DNA from: Mycolicibacillus koreensis
GTDB taxonomy: Bacteria; Actinomycetota; Actinomycetes; Mycobacteriales; Mycobacteriaceae
Assembly (NCBI RefSeq): GCF_002104795.1
Contig: NZ_NCXO01000034.1
Span: 1 to 48,238 of the forward strand
Reading direction: 5' to 3'
DNA: 48,238 bases
Positions 40,988 through 48,238 of this stretch are shown here, piece by piece (the stretch's first letter is position 1; each line of letters begins with the position of its first letter). The position numbers and the translations under genes were made by a program. The notes under the pieces were generated by a model, which was not told the DNA's origin, did no database searches, and worked only from the letters and a program-made list of their open reading frames with translations.

Positions 40988-41416
40988 ATGGCGAAAGCGC
41001 CGAAACCTTTTGTGGCCCATGAATCCGGGGCACTGCTGCACGGCACCAAGGCCGACCTGAGGGTCGGTGAGTTGTTGGTTGCGGGCCACCGGTCGAACTT
41101 CGAGGAAGGGCGGATCTCGAACCATGTGTACGTGACCCGCACACTCGATGCGGCGACGTGGGCGGCGGAGATGGCACTCGGCGCCGGGCGCGGACGCATC
41201 TACATCGTCGAGCCTCAGGGCATTCTGGAAGATGACCCCAACGTGACCGACGCGAAGTACCCGGGAAATCCGACATTGTCCTATCGCACCCGCCAGCCCG
41301 TGGAGGTGATCGGTGAGATCACCGACTGGGTCGGGCATTCCGTCGACCAACTCGACGGCATGCGCGCAGTCTTGGCGGAGCTGCGGCGGCGCGGCGAGGC
41401 CGTCATCGACGATTGA
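40988..41416 (+). CDS. arr: Rifamycin ADP-ribosyltransferase Arr
   Basis: A 142-residue enzyme that transfers ADP-ribose from NAD to the C23 hydroxyl of rifamycins and so inactivates them. The three key residues can be placed: His18 (L-L-H-G-T-K), Tyr48 (H-V-Y-V-T) and Asp83 (E-D-D-P-N), matching His19, Tyr49 and Asp84 of the M. smegmatis enzyme. Conserved K-Y-P-G-N-P-T-L-S-Y-R-T-R-Q-P follows. GGGGGGAACG precedes the ATG at 40988. An RAE lies upstream. It ends 24 bp before the convergent rmlA. Confidence 0.95.
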   Translation: MAKAPKPFVAHESGALLHGTKADLRVGELLVAGHRSNFEEGRISNHVYVTRTLDAATWAAEMALGAGRGRIYIVEPQGILEDDPNVTDAKYPGNPTLSYRTRQPVEVIGEITDWVGHSVDQLDGMRAVLAELRRRGEAVIDD

Positions 41417-41440
41417 GCTCGAATCGTCGGGCTGGCAACT

Positions 41441-42328
41441 TCAGCGCATCGCCCCGAAGTCCGGGCCCTGCTCGAGCAGGTCCAGAAGGTAACTGCCGTA
41501 ACCGGATTTCAGCAGGGTGTGGGCGCGGGCGGCGAGCTGCTCGTCGTCGATGAAGCCCTGTCGCCACGCCACCTCCTCGGGCACACTGATTTTCAGTCCC
41601 TGCCGCCGTTCGAGGGTGCGCACGTAGTCGCTGGCGTCGAGCAGGGAGTCGAAGGTTCCGGTGTCCAGCCATGCGGTGCCGCGTGCCAGCACCTCGACGG
41701 CCAGCCGGCCCTGGTCGAGGTAGGTCTGGTTGATCTCGGTGATCTCGTACTCGCCGCGCGGCGACGGTCGCAACCCACGGGCGATCTCGATGACATCGTT
41801 GTCGTAGAAGTACAGTCCAGGCACCGCGTAGTGGGATTTGGGGACCCGTGGCTTCTCCTCGATCGAGACCGGTTGATGGTCGGCATCGAACTCCACCACG
41901 CCGTACGCGGAGGGATTGGCGACCCGGTAGGCGAAAATCGCTCCCCCCGAGACGCTTTGGAACCGACTCAGGCTTGTTCCCAATTCGGGACCGTAGAAAA
42001 TGTTGTCGCCCAGAACCAGTGCCACCGAACCCGTGCCGATGTGGTCGGCGCCGATGACGAAAGCCTGTGCCAGACCGTCGGGTTCGTCCTGGACCGCGTA
42101 GCTGAGATTGATACCGAACGCGGAGCCGTCGCCGAGGAGCCGTTGGAAACCGGGAGCGTCATGGCCGGTGGTGATCACCTGGATGTCGCGCAGACCCGCC
42201 ATGATCAACGTGGACAGCGGATAGTAGATCAGCGGTTTGTCATACACCGGCAGTAGCTGCTTGCTGACGCCGTTGGTGATGGGGTACAGGCGAGTGCCCG
42301 AACCGCCGGCCAGGATGATCCCGCGCAT
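41441..42328 (-). CDS. rmlA: Glucose-1-phosphate thymidylyltransferase RmlA
   Basis: A 295-residue nucleotidyltransferase that makes dTDP-glucose from dTTP and glucose-1-phosphate, the first step to dTDP-rhamnose for the arabinogalactan linker. The N-terminal signature [16 protein letters not shown] and [12 protein letters not shown] are perfect; [10 protein letters not shown] and the G-T-A-W-L-D-T-G-T loop follow. The ATG at 42328 gives the family's usual length. The following Rv0333- and Rv0332-like genes have the same neighbours in M. tuberculosis (Rv0334-Rv0332). Confidence 0.96.
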   Translation of the reverse strand: MRGIILAGGSGTRLYPITNGVSKQLLPVYDKPLIYYPLSTLIMAGLRDIQVITTGHDAPGFQRLLGDGSAFGINLSYAVQDEPDGLAQAFVIGADHIGTGSVALVLGDNIFYGPELGTSLSRFQSVSGGAIFAYRVANPSAYGVVEFDADHQPVSIEEKPRVPKSHYAVPGLYFYDNDVIEIARGLRPSPRGEYEITEINQTYLDQGRLAVEVLARGTAWLDTGTFDSLLDASDYVRTLERRQGLKISVPEEVAWRQGFIDDEQLAARAHTLLKSGYGSYLLDLLEQGPDFGAMR

Positions 42329-42347
42329 GTGGTGTGAGCCTAGGGGA

Positions 42348-42710
42348 TCAGTCGGTGCGGTCAGCCTCGGTGAGGCCGGTCGCTTCCAACGCCGATGCGA
42401 GGTCGGGGTGGCGGAACACCGAGGTGACCTGGTCATCGACCACTTGGAAGGCTGCGGCCTGCACCGGCGCATCGGGGTCGTCGGGGATCAGTTCGGTGAC
42501 CACCACCCCGTCGTGGATGTACATCCGCCCCAGTTGGGTGATGATCTCCACCGACTTCGCCCATTCCCGCAGGGCGCGATGCCCCTGCCCGGCAGCGTGC
42601 GGTTGGGCCACCTCGATGCCTTCGCTGGACAACGACTCCAGCGTGGTCAGCTCCTGGGCGGCCAGCGCGTCGTGCCAGGCCAGAACGGTGGCCATTTCCG
42701 ATGTCGTCAT
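42348..42710 (-). CDS. NTF2/SnoaL-like protein (Rv0333-like)
   Basis: A 120-residue protein with the short SnoaL/limonene-epoxide-hydrolase-like fold (helix with W-H-D-A-L-A, then strands near [10 protein letters not shown]). It occupies the place of Rv0333 next to rmlA and has its length. The ATG at 42710 was preferred over a start further upstream. The function is unknown. Confidence 0.75.
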   Translation of the reverse strand: MTTSEMATVLAWHDALAAQELTTLESLSSEGIEVAQPHAAGQGHRALREWAKSVEIITQLGRMYIHDGVVVTELIPDDPDAPVQAAAFQVVDDQVTSVFRHPDLASALEATGLTEADRTD

Positions 42711-42736
42711 GTCCTGCAAACTACCCTGTGGCGCCC

Positions 42737-43501
42737 TCAGAATGGTGTGCGGTCCAGCCACTGCTGCCACACCGCGGCGTCACCGAACATCTCGATGCCG
42801 CTGTCAGCGACCGGGATGCGCCGCAGTGTCACCAGCAGCAGGTCGGTGGCGCTGCCGCGCAGTGCCACGCTGCCCTTGCCGTGTTCATGCGACCAGCTCA
42901 GCCCGTCGGGTCCGCCGCGGATCGTCCACTCCCCCGCCGAACCGAGGTCGGCGTCGGTGACGTGCAGATGCACGCTCTGACCGTCGTCAAGCGGGGCGGG
43001 GCCCTTCGCACGGCCGGCCAGGCCGGCCGCCAATTCCAGCCATTCGGTGACGGCGTCGGCGCTCAACTCCGGTGCAACATCGTCGATCCCGGGCTTCCCG
43101 GTCACCGCCAGGGCGGCGTCGGCGCGGTGCACGATCACTTCGTGCAGGCGCCGGCGGATCCACCACCGGGCGGGCCGCGGGCCCACAAACGTCCACACCG
43201 GGGTGTCGGGTCCGGTCGCCGCTACCGCGTCGATGAGTTTCTGCGCCCCATCGTGGAGCCAGTCGATCGCTGCGTCCGGGTCAGAGGGCGGCTTGCCGCC
43301 GGCGACCGAGCGGGGATCGACCGGGGTGTCAGCGGGGTCGGCGACGATCGCGGCCGCCCACAGGTTGCCCCGCCCGACGTGGCGGAACAGTTGGGTCAGT
43401 GTCCACTCCGGGCAGGTGGGCACCGGGGCATCGGGGTCACCGCCGCGGACGACCTCGCCGAAGGCCCGGTTCTGGTCCACAAAAGCCGCAGTGAAATCCA
43501 C
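42737..43501 (-). CDS. Maleylpyruvate isomerase-like, mycothiol-dependent family (Rv0332-like)
   Basis: A 254-residue DinB-like protein of the TIGR03083 family. The likely metal site is built from the His of F-R-H-V-G-R and from H-E-V-I-V-H-R-A-D. It has the C-P-E-W-T-L start motif and a C-terminal MDMPI-type domain. Related enzymes use mycothiol as a cofactor; no substrate is evident. The start is GTG (D-F-T-A-A-F). It is the third gene of the rmlA-side leftward cluster. Confidence 0.82.
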   Translation of the reverse strand: MDFTAAFVDQNRAFGEVVRGGDPDAPVPTCPEWTLTQLFRHVGRGNLWAAAIVADPADTPVDPRSVAGGKPPSDPDAAIDWLHDGAQKLIDAVAATGPDTPVWTFVGPRPARWWIRRRLHEVIVHRADAALAVTGKPGIDDVAPELSADAVTEWLELAAGLAGRAKGPAPLDDGQSVHLHVTDADLGSAGEWTIRGGPDGLSWSHEHGKGSVALRGSATDLLLVTLRRIPVADSGIEMFGDAAVWQQWLDRTPF

Positions 43502-43563
43502 ACCGGTCAGGCTAGTGGATTCAGGCCGCCGACTTCAGGCAGTTGCGTGGGCCGGGGCCGCGG

Positions 43564-45117
43564 TCACAGCCCCGGGATCCCGGGAATGTCCCACTTGCCG
43601 CCGCCGCGACCGTGGCCGTGGCCATGACCGCCACCGCCACCGCCGATGATCGGGATCTTGGGTGGACGCCAACCGTCGTCGTCGTGGTCGTGGCCGCCGC
43701 CGCGCCGCGGGCCGTCGTGGTCGCGACCGCCGCGGTTGCGGGGCGGTCCGCCGATGTCCGGCAGGCCCGGGATCGGCAGCGGCACGATCACCGGCGGCGG
43801 CGGTGGCGGTGGCGGTGCTGCCGGTGGCGGCGGGGCCGGCGCGGGATTGGCGGGCGCAGGTGCCTGCACCACCGGTGCCTGCGGCACGTGGGTCTGTGGT
43901 GCGGGAATGTTCTCCGGCGCCGGAGCCGGTGCCTGCGGCGCCGGGGCCTCCGGTGGTGGTGGTGCCGGAGCTTTCGGCGGCGGAGGCTGCTGCGGTTTCG
44001 GTGGCGCCGCCTTCTCACTGGGCACCACCCGCGCACCGGGATGGGTGTCCGGCGAGCGCGGCGTGTCGAGGCCGACCACCACCGAGATCACCAGTGCGGT
44101 GATCGCCACGGCAACGACGGCCCCGGCGCCGCCGACCAACAGCCGCAGTCGCCCGCGCGGATCCTCCTCGATGGCGCGGAAGTCGAGCATCGCCGAGTCG
44201 ATGCGTTCGGATTCTCCGGAGCCCACGTCGGCGGCCGCGGCGGTGTCGACGTGTTCGGGATCCTTGCCTTCGACCGCGCCGGGCACGGCGCTGTAGGCCA
44301 GCGCCGGGTTATCGCTGTTTCCGTCGTAGTCGACCGTGCTGGGCAGCGCGGCCAACCAGGCCCGCATCGCCCCGGAGTCCAGCGAGCCGGTGCCGAAGTC
44401 CTGAGCCCAGGCCATCGCCCGTGTCGACGACGCGAACAGGGGGGCGTGCGCGCTGGCCAGAGCGGCTCCGCGGCCCAGCGCCAGCGCCGGCTCGCCGGGA
44501 ACGTTGACCGGCAGGCTGGTGGCCGACTCCAATCGGGATTTGACCGCCGGGGTCATCACACCCGCACCGACGACGAACACCCCGGCGGGCGGGTCGGGCA
44601 CCTCGGCGACGCTGGCGACCAGGTTCGCCAACTCCTCGGCGAGGTCCTCCTCGGAGTCCTCATGGACCAGTCGGTGGCGTCGCACATCGGCGATGGCGCC
44701 ATCGGAGGACTCGACCGTCGCCAACGTGGCGGTTCCGGATTGCACGAACAGCAGGGCGGTGCGGGCGTGGCCGGTCTCGCTGCCGACGCTCTGGGTCAGC
44801 GCGACCGCCGCCAGGAACGCCGAGACGACCATGACGTCGTCGACCTGGTGGCGGGCCAACGCGTCGCGCAGCAGATCGGCCTCGATCGGATCGTTGAACG
44901 ACACCCCGATCGATGTCAGCCGGTGGCCGGCGTTCACCGCTCCCACGCGGGCGCCGTCGATCGCCTCGACCACCCACTCGGCCACCGATTCACCGGCGGC
45001 GACGTCGAACTCGTCACGATCGACGGTCACCCCGTCGGCGGTTTCCCCCTCGATCACGACCATTCGCACGGCCGGTGTCGATGCAGTGGCCAGTGACACC
45101 CCTAAAGCGATGTCCAC
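43564..45117 (-). CDS. DUF7159-like membrane protein with Pro-rich C-terminus
   Basis: A 517-residue protein. Residues 1-260 resemble the actin/Hsp70-like fold of the mycobacterial DUF7159 family (D-I-A-L-G-V-S-L-A-T at the start; V-F-V-V-G-A-G-V-M-T-P as a late glycine motif). One membrane helix lies at about 330-350 (A-V-V-A-V-A-I-T-A-L-V-I-S-V-V-V), followed by a Pro/Ala-rich stretch and an unusual Gly/His/Arg/Asp-rich end (G-G-H-G-H-G-H-G-R-G-G-G-K-W-D). Same general plan as the protein at 32314. The start is GTG. The function is unknown. Confidence 0.7.
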   Translation of the reverse strand: MDIALGVSLATASTPAVRMVVIEGETADGVTVDRDEFDVAAGESVAEWVVEAIDGARVGAVNAGHRLTSIGVSFNDPIEADLLRDALARHQVDDVMVVSAFLAAVALTQSVGSETGHARTALLFVQSGTATLATVESSDGAIADVRRHRLVHEDSEEDLAEELANLVASVAEVPDPPAGVFVVGAGVMTPAVKSRLESATSLPVNVPGEPALALGRGAALASAHAPLFASSTRAMAWAQDFGTGSLDSGAMRAWLAALPSTVDYDGNSDNPALAYSAVPGAVEGKDPEHVDTAAAADVGSGESERIDSAMLDFRAIEEDPRGRLRLLVGGAGAVVAVAITALVISVVVGLDTPRSPDTHPGARVVPSEKAAPPKPQQPPPPKAPAPPPPEAPAPQAPAPAPENIPAPQTHVPQAPVVQAPAPANPAPAPPPPAAPPPPPPPPVIVPLPIPGLPDIGGPPRNRGGRDHDGPRRGGGHDHDDDGWRPPKIPIIGGGGGGHGHGHGRGGGKWDIPGIPGL

Positions 45118-45401
45118 GACCCCTCCCTAACGTCGGCAACGAGCTCGATGATGTTTTCCGCGCAATGGACCGGTCGCGCGCTACCGCGGCGCCCACGGCG
45201 TCTGAAGGCCACCCGGCTCTGAATACAGCACCGCAACCGATAAACCGACCCTACGCGGCATCCGTAGCCGAAACTATGTAGGTCGGCAAAGCACCGTTGT
45301 GAACTGGCCAAACAGCGGATGTGATTTTTCCGGCGCGGCGTGGCGCGCTGGGAGGAATCTCACGTCCGACGCGGCGGGCGGACCGTCCGCGGTCGTGCCC
45401 G

Positions 45402-45968
45402 TCAGGTGGCGAAGTTCTGGTAGGAGCGCGACGGAGTGGGGCCGCGCTGGCCCTGATATTTCGAGCCGACCCGGCTGCTGCCGTAGGGATGCTCGGCCGG
45501 GCTGGTGAGCCGCAGCAGGCACAGCTGGCCGATCTTCATCCCGGGCCACAGCGTGATCGGCAGGTTGGCGACGTTGGAGAGCTCCAAGGTGATGTGCCCG
45601 CTGAACCCGGGGTCGATGAACCCCGCGGTGGAGTGGGTCAACAGGCCCAGACGCCCCAGGGAGGATTTGCCCTCGAGGCGCCCGGCGAGGTCGTCGGGCA
45701 GGGTGAACAACTCCAGGGTGGCACCGAGGACGAACTCTCCCGGGTGCAGGACGAACGGCTCCCCCTCGACGGTCTCGACCAGGCTGGTCAGATCGTCTTG
45801 CTGGCGGGCGGGGTCGATGTGGGTGTAGCGGGTGTTGTTGAACACCCGGAACAGGCTGTCGAGGCGCACGTCGATGCTGGAGGGCTGCACCAAGGTGTCG
45901 TCGAACGGGTCGATGCCCAACCGTCCGGCAGCGATTTCGGCGCGCAGATCACGATCGGAGAGCAGCAC
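45402..45968 (-). CDS. dcd: dCTP deaminase (dUTP-forming/bifunctional)
   Basis: A 188-residue trimeric enzyme. The GTG at 45968 gives L-L-S-D-R-D-L, as in the family. Core motifs are [18 protein letters not shown] and [13 protein letters not shown]. The M. tuberculosis enzyme deaminates dCTP and hydrolyses dUTP, keeping dUTP low; the same is likely here. About 280 bp upstream, to 45118, hold no gene that I can support. The tRNA-Gly gene lies behind on the other strand. Confidence 0.94.
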   Translation of the reverse strand: MLLSDRDLRAEIAAGRLGIDPFDDTLVQPSSIDVRLDSLFRVFNNTRYTHIDPARQQDDLTSLVETVEGEPFVLHPGEFVLGATLELFTLPDDLAGRLEGKSSLGRLGLLTHSTAGFIDPGFSGHITLELSNVANLPITLWPGMKIGQLCLLRLTSPAEHPYGSSRVGSKYQGQRGPTPSRSYQNFAT

Positions 45969-46123
45969 CCGATGAGCGTAGCCGCTGGCCTTCTCGGGAC
46001 CTCTTGGGACCAGCGGCAGCGGAGTAACCACCGCGGCACGCGGCGTCGACCAGGGATTTTCTACGGTGATGACCTGCGGTGGGAGCGCAATCTCGGCGGA
46101 TGCTAGCCTTCGAGGGCACCAGC

Positions 46124-46197
46124 GCCGATGTAGTTCAATGGTAGAACATCAGCTTCCCAAGCTGAATACGCGGGTTCGATTCCCGTCATCGGCTCCA
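46124..46197 (+). tRNA. tRNA-Gly (CCC)
   Basis: A full cloverleaf can be drawn: acceptor GCCGATG/CATCGGC, D-arm GTTC-AATGGTA-GAAC, anticodon arm TCAGC-TTCCCAA-GCTGA, four-base variable loop, T-arm GCGGG-TTCGATT-CCCGT, discriminator T and encoded CCA. The anticodon at loop positions 34-36 is CCC (glycine). A likely -10 (TAGCCT) lies at about 46104. dcd and tRNA-Gly are neighbours in other mycobacteria too. Confidence 0.95.
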
Positions 46198-46290
46198 TTG
46201 TTTACCTGCGGATTTGGCCCGGTAAGCCCGCCCGGTCGCTGGGATGGCGACCCGCCAGGGCCGACCTGGCCGCCTGACGCGGCAGTGCCG

Positions 46291-46364
46291 ACTGAGATCG
46301 ACGTCCATATGGACACGCCGCCCCTCATTTCGGGGGGCGTGTCCGCTCCGGTGTCGATTTCAGT
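46291..46364. repeat. Interspersed nested palindrome, copy 2
   Basis: Outer arms ACTGAGATCGAC (46291-46302) and GTCGATTTCAGT (46353-46364, one G-T wobble) enclose a second hairpin: GGACACGCC (46311-46319) with GGCGTGTCC (46336-46344), extended by CCCC/GGGG. Copy 1 lies inverted at 500-572. It may also end the tRNA transcript. Confidence 0.8.
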
Positions 46365-46452
46365 CAGTGCCGGGAGTATGGGCACAGCTAGCTCACCTCC
46401 CCGGACACGCACATCTGGCTGAACCGCTAACGTCGCTGCCCCGATTGGCTCC

Positions 46453-46608
46453 TCAGGCCTCGCAAGCAATGCCGGCGCCGTCCCGGTCGAGTTTGTCCCG
46501 GTAGCCTGGGTGATCGCGGGTCATGTTCGCGGCACCGTCGGCACGTGCCTCGGCGCAGTTCTTATACAGCGGATCCGCCAGCGTGCCAATCTCCGCACAA
46601 ACCCGCAA
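46453..46608 (-). CDS. Short Excalibur-domain ORF, probably a remnant
   Basis: In frame on the minus strand lies L-Y-K-N-C-A-E-A-R, then H-P-G-Y-R-D-K-L and D-R-D-G-A-G-I-A-C-E-A before a TGA. This is the Excalibur calcium-binding domain (Y/F-x-N-C...P-G-Y...D-R-D-x-D-G-I-A-C-E), with the third Asp changed to Ala. In frame, a TAG stands just upstream at 46612-46614; the only start candidate is a TTG at 46608, giving 51 residues and no signal peptide. Intact proteins of this type are exported. Either the N-terminus has been lost or a small cytosolic version is made. Confidence 0.55.
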   Translation of the reverse strand: MRVCAEIGTLADPLYKNCAEARADGAANMTRDHPGYRDKLDRDGAGIACEA

Positions 46609-46631
46609 CCGCTACACGCTAGCCTTCAGCG

Positions 46632-47030
46632 GTGACCACTCCCACCGACGTCCCCGATGCCTGGCGGTCCCGGTTCGAGTTCTTCGACGCCTACGGGCTG
46701 CAGACCACGACCCTGGCGGCCCGCGAAGCCTACAAAGCCCTACCGATCACCCGCCGGCTGCGGATCAGCAGCAACTTCTTGGCGTTTCTGTTCGGACCGA
46801 TCTACTTCTTCGTCAAGGGCATGTGGCGCAAGGGGTTGGCCCTGCTAGGCATCACCGTGGCGGTCGGGGTGGCAGGTACGGCGCTGGACCTGCCCGACTC
46901 GATGGCCACCGGGATCGGGACGGCGTTGGGGGTGTTGGCGATGATGACCGCTAATTACGCCTATTACCTGCACGTCCGCGCCGACAGCCGATCCTGGAAT
47001 CCGTTCGAGGGCTGGAGCCGCCAAAGCTGA
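46632..47030 (+). CDS. DUF2628-like small membrane protein
   Basis: A 132-residue protein with two to three membrane helices (F-L-A-F-L-F-G-P-I-Y-F-F-V-K-G-M-W-R-K-G and two later hydrophobic segments). The F-G-P-I-Y-F-F...G-M-W-R-K motif is the DUF2628 signature. The cytosolic N-terminus is acidic/aromatic (F-E-F-F-D-A-Y-G). The start is GTG at 46632, without a ribosome site and probably leaderless. The function is unknown. Confidence 0.75.
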   Translation: MTTPTDVPDAWRSRFEFFDAYGLQTTTLAAREAYKALPITRRLRISSNFLAFLFGPIYFFVKGMWRKGLALLGITVAVGVAGTALDLPDSMATGIGTALGVLAMMTANYAYYLHVRADSRSWNPFEGWSRQS

Positions 47031-47068
47031 ACCGGTGCTCCGGGACCCGCGCCCCGGCGCACGGGCGG

Positions 47069-47734
47069 TCAGCGGAAGTAGACCTCGCCGCCGGTCGGGT
47101 AGCCCCCGCCGGTGGTCGTGATGTGCACGTGGTCGAAGTGCCCGTAGCCCGAGCTCTGCGGCCCCTCCGGGGTGTAGTAGATCCCCCGCCAGATCACGTC
47201 TTGGAGCCCGAACCGCTCGGCGTTCTGCAGCGCGTAGGCGGCGACCTCATTGCCCAGTTCGATGCCCTCGGCGCTGCTGGGGTTGGGGATCATGACGTCG
47301 AGGGCCAACCCGTTGGGGTGCCACCGCAGCGCGTCGGCGCGCACTCCGCCGATCTCGTGGATCTCGGGGAACACCACGCTGATGTTGCGCGCGACCAGGA
47401 TCGTTTTGACCTGCAGGCCGGCCTCGGAAGCGATGCTGGGGCCCAACTGCTGCGGGATCGCGGCTTGGTCGACCACCCGCCACCGGGAGGCCACCTGCTC
47501 AGGCCGGGCGATCGGTCCGGACTGGCCGACGAAGGACGCCGCGGTCGGAGCCGACGGGTCCGCGGAGATCACCTGCGGACAGCACAGCGAGTCCTCAACC
47601 GGTGCCGCGGCCTCGGCGGTGGTCATCGGCTGCGCGTTGCCGCCGACGGTGAAGCAGGCAGCGGTCGCTGCACTGACCGCCACCACCGACACGAACGACC
47701 TCAGCCGTCCGCTGGCTAATGCTTGCCGAGCCAC
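47069..47734 (-). CDS. Exported M15-like peptidase domain protein (Rv0320-like)
   Basis: A 221-residue exported protein. A signal-type hydrophobic segment (F-V-S-V-V-A-V-S-A-A-T-A-A-C-F) precedes a domain with W-H-P-N-G-L-A-L-D-V-M and Y-G-H-F-D-H-V-H-I, the zinc-ligand pattern of VanY/M15-like enzymes (ARB_07466-type C-terminal domain). It could trim wall peptides. It resembles M. tuberculosis Rv0320 (220 residues), which also adjoins dcd. The GTG at 47734 was chosen because a -10 (TATGGT, 47741-47746) lies six bases before it. Confidence 0.8.
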   Translation of the reverse strand: MARQALASGRLRSFVSVVAVSAATAACFTVGGNAQPMTTAEAAAPVEDSLCCPQVISADPSAPTAASFVGQSGPIARPEQVASRWRVVDQAAIPQQLGPSIASEAGLQVKTILVARNISVVFPEIHEIGGVRADALRWHPNGLALDVMIPNPSSAEGIELGNEVAAYALQNAERFGLQDVIWRGIYYTPEGPQSSGYGHFDHVHITTTGGGYPTGGEVYFR

Positions 47735-47740
47735 GGACAC

Positions 47741-47746
47741 ACCATA
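47741..47746 (-). promoter_or_regulatory. -10 box of Rv0320-like gene (leaderless)
   Basis: TATGGT on the minus strand ends six bases before the GTG at 47734. Confidence 0.45.
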
Positions 47747-47867
47747 CGAGCATTTGGGCAAATAGTCACAATTTCATAAACAATCCGTGTCGCTGTCGAC
47801 GTCGCTGGTCGACGGTGTCCGGGGCCGCTGGCCGGGACCGCGATCCCGGCACCCGGCCCGCGGCCGG

Positions 47868-48238
47868 TCAGGGCACGCCGAAACCGCCGCCGGAGTTGCC
47901 GGGCAGACCGGGGCTGCCCGGCTCCCCGGGGTTGAGGAACGGGTTCCGTGGGGCGTTCTGCCCCTCGGGCACCTGCACCGGGATCGGCACCGGCACGAAC
48001 GGCACCGTGAGCCACTCGGTGGTCATCGGCGTGGTCGCCGGGGTCGTCGTGGTCGGCGCGTGGGTAGTCGTCGTCGGTGCCGGTGTGGTCGTGGTGGTGG
48101 TCGGCGCTTCGGTGGTCGTGGTGGTCGTCGTGGTGGTGGTCGGCGCTTCAGTGGTCGTCGTGGTCGTCGGCGCCTCGGTGGTGGTCACCGGCGCCTCGGT
48201 CGTCGGCGGCGGGGGCGGCGGGGCCTCGGAGTGCGCCG
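47868..48238 (-). CDS. C-terminal part of Thr/Pro-rich protein, cut by window edge
   Basis: The frame stays open through the right edge; the true start lies outside. The visible 123 residues are a Pro run, then E-A-P-T-T-T-T repeats, then a short distinct end (W-L-T-V-P-F-V-P-V-P-I-P-V and a G-E-P-G-S-P-G-L-P-G segment). Alternating Thr-rich repeats like those at 31166-34173 suggest a wall-spanning stalk, with the folded part upstream. The codon pattern ACC/ACG is highly repetitive and may vary in length. Confidence 0.65.
   Translation of the reverse strand, partial: AHSEAPPPPPPTTEAPVTTTEAPTTTTTTEAPTTTTTTTTTTEAPTTTTTTPAPTTTTHAPTTTTPATTPMTTEWLTVPFVPVPIPVQVPEGQNAPRNPFLNPGEPGSPGLPGNSGGGFGVP

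Noticed and set aside
45118..45401. Possible small gene between the DUF7159-like gene and dcd
   Set aside because: Short open frames exist on both strands, but none has a ribosome site, coding bias over its length or a recognisable motif.
46149..46469. Open frame on the minus strand over the tRNA and the palindrome
   Set aside because: It runs through the tRNA gene and a repeat and shows no domain.

Overview
The window is a contiguous piece of a high-GC actinobacterial chromosome, clearly from Mycobacteriaceae. Signature genes are clpB, a dnaK-grpE-dnaJ1-hspR operon with HspR boxes, a type II flavohaemoglobin, ansP2, lpqJ, the beta-oxidation electron carrier oxidase etfD (Rv0338c type), aspC, rmlA, dcd, a tRNA-Gly and an Rv0320-type exported protein. 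In gene content and order it corresponds to the M. tuberculosis H37Rv interval of about Rv0320 to Rv0385, read backwards. The clpB/flavohaemoglobin block is flipped relative to that species, and I see no iniBAC genes in their expected place between lpqJ and etfD. An arr rifamycin ADP-ribosyltransferase argues against the M. tuberculosis complex. I cannot name the species. I see no phage, insertion sequence or CRISPR array.

Layout. 1-750: a DUF4333-type lipoprotein, then a non-coding stretch with a 12-bp tandem repeat, a nested palindrome and a long hairpin. 752-9355: clpB; TetR/DoxX pair; NTF2-like gene diverging from a coupled TetR-GAP transporter-lipoprotein unit; flavohaemoglobin; aldose epimerase. 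9363-11598: MFS exporter with divergent TetR. 11605-15723: heat-shock operon. 16344-20480: a compact six-gene redox operon (SDR, NmrA, deazaflavin oxidoreductase, NmrA, cupin, PPOX). 20610-21206: a DIP1984-family gene followed by a structured, tRNA-mimicking candidate non-coding RNA. 21340-27735: four regulator/target pairs or singles (FAD monooxygenase/TetR, membrane protein/TetR, methyltransferase, deazaflavin oxidoreductase, NmrA/MarR), with two copies of a 78-bp palindromic repeat. 27853-34173: ansP2, a small membrane protein, lpqJ, an LLM oxidoreductase, two paralogous single-pass Thr-rich proteins and an Hsp70-like ATPase fused to a transmembrane segment and Thr-rich tail. 34390-38486: etfD and aspC. 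38675-41416: carotenoid oxygenase/TetR pair and arr behind a rifamycin-associated element. 41441-48238: rmlA, Rv0333- and Rv0332-like genes, a Pro-rich membrane protein, dcd, tRNA-Gly, a short Excalibur-domain ORF, a DUF2628-like gene, an M15-like peptidase and the C-terminal part of another Thr/Pro-rich protein.

How it fits together. Conserved core genes (protein quality control, dNTP and dTDP-rhamnose supply, beta-oxidation electron transfer, alanine/aspartate transamination) are interleaved with small regulated modules. Six TetR genes and one MarR are present. All lie divergent to a probable target, five of the TetR genes and the MarR with inverted-repeat operators visible in the shared intergenic gap, and two of the TetR regulators share the same operator core. 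Several genes have a -10-like TA---T hexamer six to eight bases before the start codon, as expected for leaderless mycobacterial transcripts. The most unusual elements are the DIP1984 gene plus tRNA-like RNA, the Thr-rich surface cluster with its Hsp70-like ATPase, the six-gene redox operon, and two families of interspersed palindromes. Product names rest on sequence recognition alone; no database search was run.
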